Source of the DNA: Pseudomonadota bacterium
GTDB taxonomy: Bacteria; Pseudomonadota; Gammaproteobacteria; Burkholderiales; Burkholderiaceae_B
Direction of reading: 5' to 3'
Assembly (NCBI GenBank): GCA_023423975.1
Contig: JAFAEO010000066.1
Coordinates: forward strand, 62,001-126,000
DNA length: 64,000 bases
Shown here in pieces: positions 60,411-64,000 of the stretch. The number at the start of each line of letters is the position of its first letter. Positions within the stretch are counted from its first letter, which is position 1. The notes beneath the pieces are model-generated. The model had not been told where the DNA came from. It saw only the letters and a list, made by a program, of their open reading frames with translations, and did not search any database. Position numbers and translations under genes: made by a program.

Positions 60411-63402
60411 GCTGGCGTGCTCCTTGGGGATCATAGAATATCGGACTGCAGATCTGCGCTTGCGCGAATGCACCGTTTGGCATCGCAACAGTGACTTCCT
60501 GTTGCATGCGAGACAGGCCGTTTCTGATCATGGCAAGCGCAATAGGTTGCTGCAGGGTGGGGCTAAGATAGCTTGAGGTGACGTGCCCCTGCAACGGCAC
60601 TATTGCCGGCGCAGCGGGTTCATTAAGAATGGCCGCGCCTTCTGGCAATACGGTTCGCCCGTCTTGCGAGCGCAGTCCGACAAATTGTTTGCGATCAGGG
60701 CCGGCTGTGTCGCTGCGCGACAGCGAGCGTTTGCCCAGGAAGTCTTTGGACGGGGCAAGCATGCTGCTCATGCCCATGTCAATGGGTGTGGCCGAGCCGT
60801 CGGTATCCTGACCGACAATAATGAAGCCTTTTTCAGCCCGTAGCACATGCATGGCCTCGGTACCATAGGGTGTGATGCCAAACGGTTCGCCGGCACGCAT
60901 GAGCATTTCCCATATATGACGACCGTAATTGGCGGGCATGTAGACTTCATAGGACAGCTCGCCCGAGAAGCTGACACGCAGGATACGCACCGTCACACCA
61001 TCAATACTGCCGTGCCTGAAACTCATAAACGGGAACGCCTGGTTGTCAAAGTTAATGTCATGGCATACTTGCTGCAGCACCTTGCGGGCTTGCGGGCCGG
61101 CAACCGTTGCCGTCGCATATTGGTCGGTCAGCGAGGTAAGATAGACTTTAAGGTCTGGCCATTCGGTCTGCAACCAACGCTCCATCCAGCTCATTACTTT
61201 TGCGGCGCCACTGGTTGTTGTTGAAATCAGGAAATGCTGATCCGCGAGCCGCAAATTGACGCCATCGTCCAGGATCATGCCATTTTCATCGAGCATCAGG
61301 CCATAGCGACAGCGCCCGGGTTCAAGTTTGGTCCAGGAGTTGATGTAGATGCGGTTCAAAAATGTCGCAGCATCGGGGCCACGCACATCAATTTTACCCA
61401 GTGTGCTGTAATCGAGCAGCCCGACGCTGTTACGCACGGCCAGGCATTCTCGCGCAACCGCTGCCTCCATGGTTTCATTGTTCCGGGGATAGTACCGTGC
61501 ACGCTTCCAGTTTCCCACATCTTCAAAAACGGCGCCATGCGCAACATGCCATTGGTGCAGGCAGCTCTTGCGGATCGGATCAAAATAGTCGCCCAGCTCT
61601 CGTCCGGCAATGGCGCCAAAAGTGACCGGGGTGTAGTTGGGACGGAATGTGGTCGTGCCCGTCTCCGATATACTCTGGCCAAGCGCGTCGGCCAGCACAG
61701 CCATGCCGTTAATGTTGCCCAGTTTGCCCTGGTCGGTGCCGAAACCCATGGCGGTATAACGCTTGACATGTTCGATGCTGCGATAGCCTTCGCGAACGGC
61801 CAGGTAAATGTCGGACGCAGACACATCATTCTGCAAATCAATAAATTGCTTGGGACCACGAGCGAAATCCGGGCCTGTGGCGGTTGACCACAAGGGCAGA
61901 ATGTGACCAGCCGGCACAGGCTCTGTGTGCCACGAGATATCGTGATCGGACTGCCAACCCAGCGCGGCAGCCGCTTCGCGGCCGGCCCGTACGCCGCGGT
62001 CCAGGGCGCCGGCCAGATCAAATTGGCCGTTGCAAGCGCCGACCGTTGTCTGTCTGGCCACCTGATCGTCCGGCACGAAGCAGGCGTCAAGTTCCTGCCA
62101 GCGGGGTTTGCCGCCAGACTGGGCATACAAATGCACGACCGGGTTCCATCCGCCGGATACGGCAAGCAGATCGCAAGGCAGTGTGTGGGTTGTTATGTCA
62201 TCGCCGACCGGATTGCCCAGCTTGCGCATGGCTACGCTGTCGATATGACGTTTGCCATTGGCGTGGCTGACAACAGCCTGCCACAGGATCGGTATGCCTT
62301 TTTCTGCAAGCAATGTCGGCACAGCTGCGTCCTTGGCCGCGCGCGCGTCAACAACGGTAACCTGGGCGCCGCAGCGATGCAGGTCCAGTGCAGTCTGATA
62401 GGCGCTGTCATTATTGGTAAACACCACGGCGCGCCGGCCGGGCAGCACGCCAAAGCGGCCGATATAGGTACTGATCGCCGAAGCCAGCAAAATGCCAGGC
62501 AGGTCATTGTTGCCGAACGCGATGGGACGCTCATGGGCACCGGTGGCCAGAATCACGTGCGCAGCGCGGATTTTCCACAGGCGTTCGCGCACGCCGTTAC
62601 GCTGCTGCAGCGGCAGATGATCGGTCAGCCGTTCGCATACGGTGACCAGGTTGTGGTCCTGATAACCGAAGGCGGTCGCGCGCGGCAAAAATTGGAATTC
62701 GGGCATTGCGGCCAGTTCGCCGGTGATCCGTGCGAGCCACTGCCTGGCCGGTGCGCCGTTGACAGAGGCGCACGCGTGCAGCAGGCTGCCGCCCGGTTCC
62801 GATTGATTGTCGATCAGTATGACCCGTGCACCCGTACTTGCGGCGCTGTATGCGGCGGCAAGTCCGGCAGGCCCCGCGCCTACGACCAATACATCACAAT
62901 GGGCGTAGGTCTTTTCGTAGCGATCAGGATCATGTTCGGTGGGAACGGTACCCAGGCCTGCAGTATGGCGGATGTGTTCTTCATATTTCCCCCACCAGCG
63001 GCGGGGCCACATAAATGTTTTATAGTAAAAGCCTGCCGGGATAAAGCGCGACAGATATTGCATGAACGCCAGTCGGTCACGTTCAATGTCGGGCCGGGCA
63101 TTAACGCTGCTTGCAGTCAATCCTTCGTACAGTTCGACTTCAGTAGCGCGCGCATTGGGCACGGTATATGCGCCGTTTTCCAGCTGGACAATGGCATTGG
63201 GTTCCTCGACTCCGGCGGTCATGATGCCGCGGGGGCGGTGATACTTGAAACTGCGCGCCACAAAGTGGATGCCATTTGCAAGCAGGGCAGAGGCCAGCGT
63301 GTCACCCTGGTAACCCAGATACCATTTGCCGTTAAATTGGAACCGTAGCGGTTTGTTTCTGTCAATAAGACCGCCATCGGCCAGACGATGTGACTGGGTC
63401 AT
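60400..63402 (-). CDS. soxA: Sarcosine oxidase alpha subunit
   Basis: 1000 residues. Order of parts: an N-terminal 2Fe-2S-like fold without cysteines (FNGKWYLGYQGDTLASALLA), a dinucleotide domain (DVLVVGAGPAGLAAAYSAAS), a Cys/NAD+ region, and a folate-binding GcvT domain (about 600-990, with GPQARKVLQQV and LPEGAAILNE). ATG 63402 has AAGGAG upstream. With SoxB, D and G it oxidises sarcosine to glycine and transfers the C1 unit to tetrahydrofolate. Confidence 0.95.
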   Translation of the reverse strand: MTQSHRLADGGLIDRNKPLRFQFNGKWYLGYQGDTLASALLANGIHFVARSFKYHRPRGIMTAGVEEPNAIVQLENGAYTVPNARATEVELYEGLTASSVNARPDIERDRLAFMQYLSRFIPAGFYYKTFMWPRRWWGKYEEHIRHTAGLGTVPTEHDPDRYEKTYAHCDVLVVGAGPAGLAAAYSAASTGARVILIDNQSEPGGSLLHACASVNGAPARQWLARITGELAAMPEFQFLPRATAFGYQDHNLVTVCERLTDHLPLQQRNGVRERLWKIRAAHVILATGAHERPIAFGNNDLPGILLASAISTYIGRFGVLPGRRAVVFTNNDSAYQTALDLHRCGAQVTVVDARAAKDAAVPTLLAEKGIPILWQAVVSHANGKRHIDSVAMRKLGNPVGDDITTHTLPCDLLAVSGGWNPVVHLYAQSGGKPRWQELDACFVPDDQVARQTTVGACNGQFDLAGALDRGVRAGREAAAALGWQSDHDISWHTEPVPAGHILPLWSTATGPDFARGPKQFIDLQNDVSASDIYLAVREGYRSIEHVKRYTAMGFGTDQGKLGNINGMAVLADALGQSISETGTTTFRPNYTPVTFGAIAGRELGDYFDPIRKSCLHQWHVAHGAVFEDVGNWKRARYYPRNNETMEAAVARECLAVRNSVGLLDYSTLGKIDVRGPDAATFLNRIYINSWTKLEPGRCRYGLMLDENGMILDDGVNLRLADQHFLISTTTSGAAKVMSWMERWLQTEWPDLKVYLTSLTDQYATATVAGPQARKVLQQVCHDINFDNQAFPFMSFRHGSIDGVTVRILRVSFSGELSYEVYMPANYGRHIWEMLMRAGEPFGITPYGTEAMHVLRAEKGFIIVGQDTDGSATPIDMGMSSMLAPSKDFLGKRSLSRSDTAGPDRKQFVGLRSQDGRTVLPEGAAILNEPAAPAIVPLQGHVTSSYLSPTLQQPIALAMIRNGLSRMQQEVTVAMPNGAFAQAQICSPIFYDPQGARQHVE

Positions 63403-63677
63403 GTCTGCTCCTTGTGCGGTGCGCCGATTTTTTCCACCGACGTGAATTGATAATGACGGGTGTCGCGTTCGGCAATAAACCAGCGTCGACAGCCATGGGT
63501 GTGCACCCATTGTTCGCGGTGCAAGCCTAACGGATTCTTGCGCATGAACAAGTAGTCGCCCCATTGTTCATCGGAAATTTCTTCGGGATTAGCGGGTCGT
63601 TCAATACCGGCCTGGCCGCCGAAATTGAACTCGCTTTCGGCGCGCTCACCGCACCACGGGCATCGTATGACAAGCAT
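63399..63677 (-). CDS. soxD: Sarcosine oxidase delta subunit
   Basis: 92 residues, complete. The zinc ligands of SoxD are visible: CPWC at the N-terminus, and HTHGC in EQWVHTHGCRRWFIAERD. The small protein binds zinc and is structural. ATG 63677 has AGGATAAT upstream. It overlaps soxA by four bases (ATGA). Confidence 0.93.
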   Translation of the reverse strand: MLVIRCPWCGERAESEFNFGGQAGIERPANPEEISDEQWGDYLFMRKNPLGLHREQWVHTHGCRRWFIAERDTRHYQFTSVEKIGAPHKEQT

Positions 63678-63687
63678 GATTATTATC

Positions 63688-64000
63688 CTAGTGCGCAACG
63701 GCAGCGGCGCCGTGCTCGTCTATGAGATGACCGGTATAGAAGCGGTCTATGGAAAAGGGCGCGTTCAGGGGATGAGGTTCGTCGTTGGCGATGGTGTGGG
63801 CAAAAGCCCAGCCCGAGCCTGGAGTCGCTTTGAAGCCGCCGGTGCCCCAGCCACAATTGAAATAGAGCCCCTTGATGGGGGTTTTGGAGATGATGGGACA
63901 GGCATCGGGACTGATGTCGACAATGCCGGCCCATTGCCGGTTCATGCGCACACGGCTTAAGCTGGGGAACATTTCAACAATGGCCTGCAAGGTCTGTTCG
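63688..64000 (-). CDS. soxB: Sarcosine oxidase beta subunit, C-terminal part
   Basis: The last 103 codons are in the window; the gene goes on beyond base 64000. The visible part has MNRQWAGIVDISPDACPIIS, GLYFNCGWGTGGFKATPGSG and a C-terminal FSIDRFYTGHLIDEHGAAAVAH, which is the SoxB end. SoxB carries the FAD and covalent FMN that oxidise sarcosine. It is 10 bases upstream of soxD. Confidence 0.93.
   Translation of the reverse strand, partial: EQTLQAIVEMFPSLSRVRMNRQWAGIVDISPDACPIISKTPIKGLYFNCGWGTGGFKATPGSGWAFAHTIANDEPHPLNAPFSIDRFYTGHLIDEHGAAAVAH

Overview
The window looks like the chromosome of a betaproteobacterium of the Alcaligenaceae, with an Advenella- or Bordetella-like gene style. This is inferred from gene content and codon use, not from a marker gene. 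The main clue is the number of Bug-type (TctC-like) periplasmic receptors: four intact and one apparent remnant, none next to TctA/TctB membrane genes. There are also many small catabolic clusters, each with its own LysR, GntR, HxlR or XRE regulator. No tRNA, rRNA, CRISPR array, transposase or prophage gene was seen.

Layout. 1-5901 (minus): one catabolic operon of dehydrogenase, Bug receptor, aldehyde dehydrogenase, LivJ-type receptor, lactonase-like metallohydrolase, a small SCP2-like protein and an alpha/beta hydrolase cut by the window edge. 6175-7354: a GST and its divergent HxlR regulator. 7947-10870 (minus): carboxynorspermidine synthase and decarboxylase (alternative polyamine route) with an XRE regulator. 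11250-14901: AhpD-like protein, TerC behind a yybP-ykoY manganese riboswitch, beta-carbonic anhydrase and a glutamate-receptor-like channel. 15477-23492: complete kdpFABC plus kdpDE for high-affinity potassium uptake. 23622-28513: part of a catechol-branch beta-ketoadipate region, with a frameshifted CatR/BenM-type regulator, bug, catC, catB and a second bug. Two perfect ATAC-N7-GTAT operators link these genes. 28537-35973 (minus): a siderophore-iron operon (TonB receptor, binding protein, two permeases, ATPase, FhuF) ending in a decayed 2OG-Fe oxygenase and an Ada-like zinc protein. 36351-41124: EEP nuclease-like protein, flavin reductase, SDR, FAD oxidoreductase and a GntR regulator with a clear operator. 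41721-45668: TRAP transporter with an odd proline-rich insert. 45742-48859: TfoX-like protein and a glycine betaine/choline ABC system with fused receptor and permease. 49282-53689: HisD-like dehydrogenase, Bug receptor, M81 peptidase and XRE-cupin regulator, followed by an amidohydrolase remnant. 53965-59459: fatty acid hydroxylase, MFS carrier, iron alcohol dehydrogenase, alpha/beta hydrolase and GntR regulator. 59652-64000 (minus): Bug remnant, then soxG, soxA, soxD and the end of soxB, a four-subunit sarcosine oxidase.

The overall picture is a versatile heterotroph with many substrate-capture receptors feeding short oxidative pathways. Several genes are decaying: catR, the 2OG-Fe oxygenase, an amidohydrolase and one bug. 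The least explained modules are the HisD/Bug/M81 cluster and the first operon. The best supported regulatory finds are the manganese riboswitch and the CatR-type operators.
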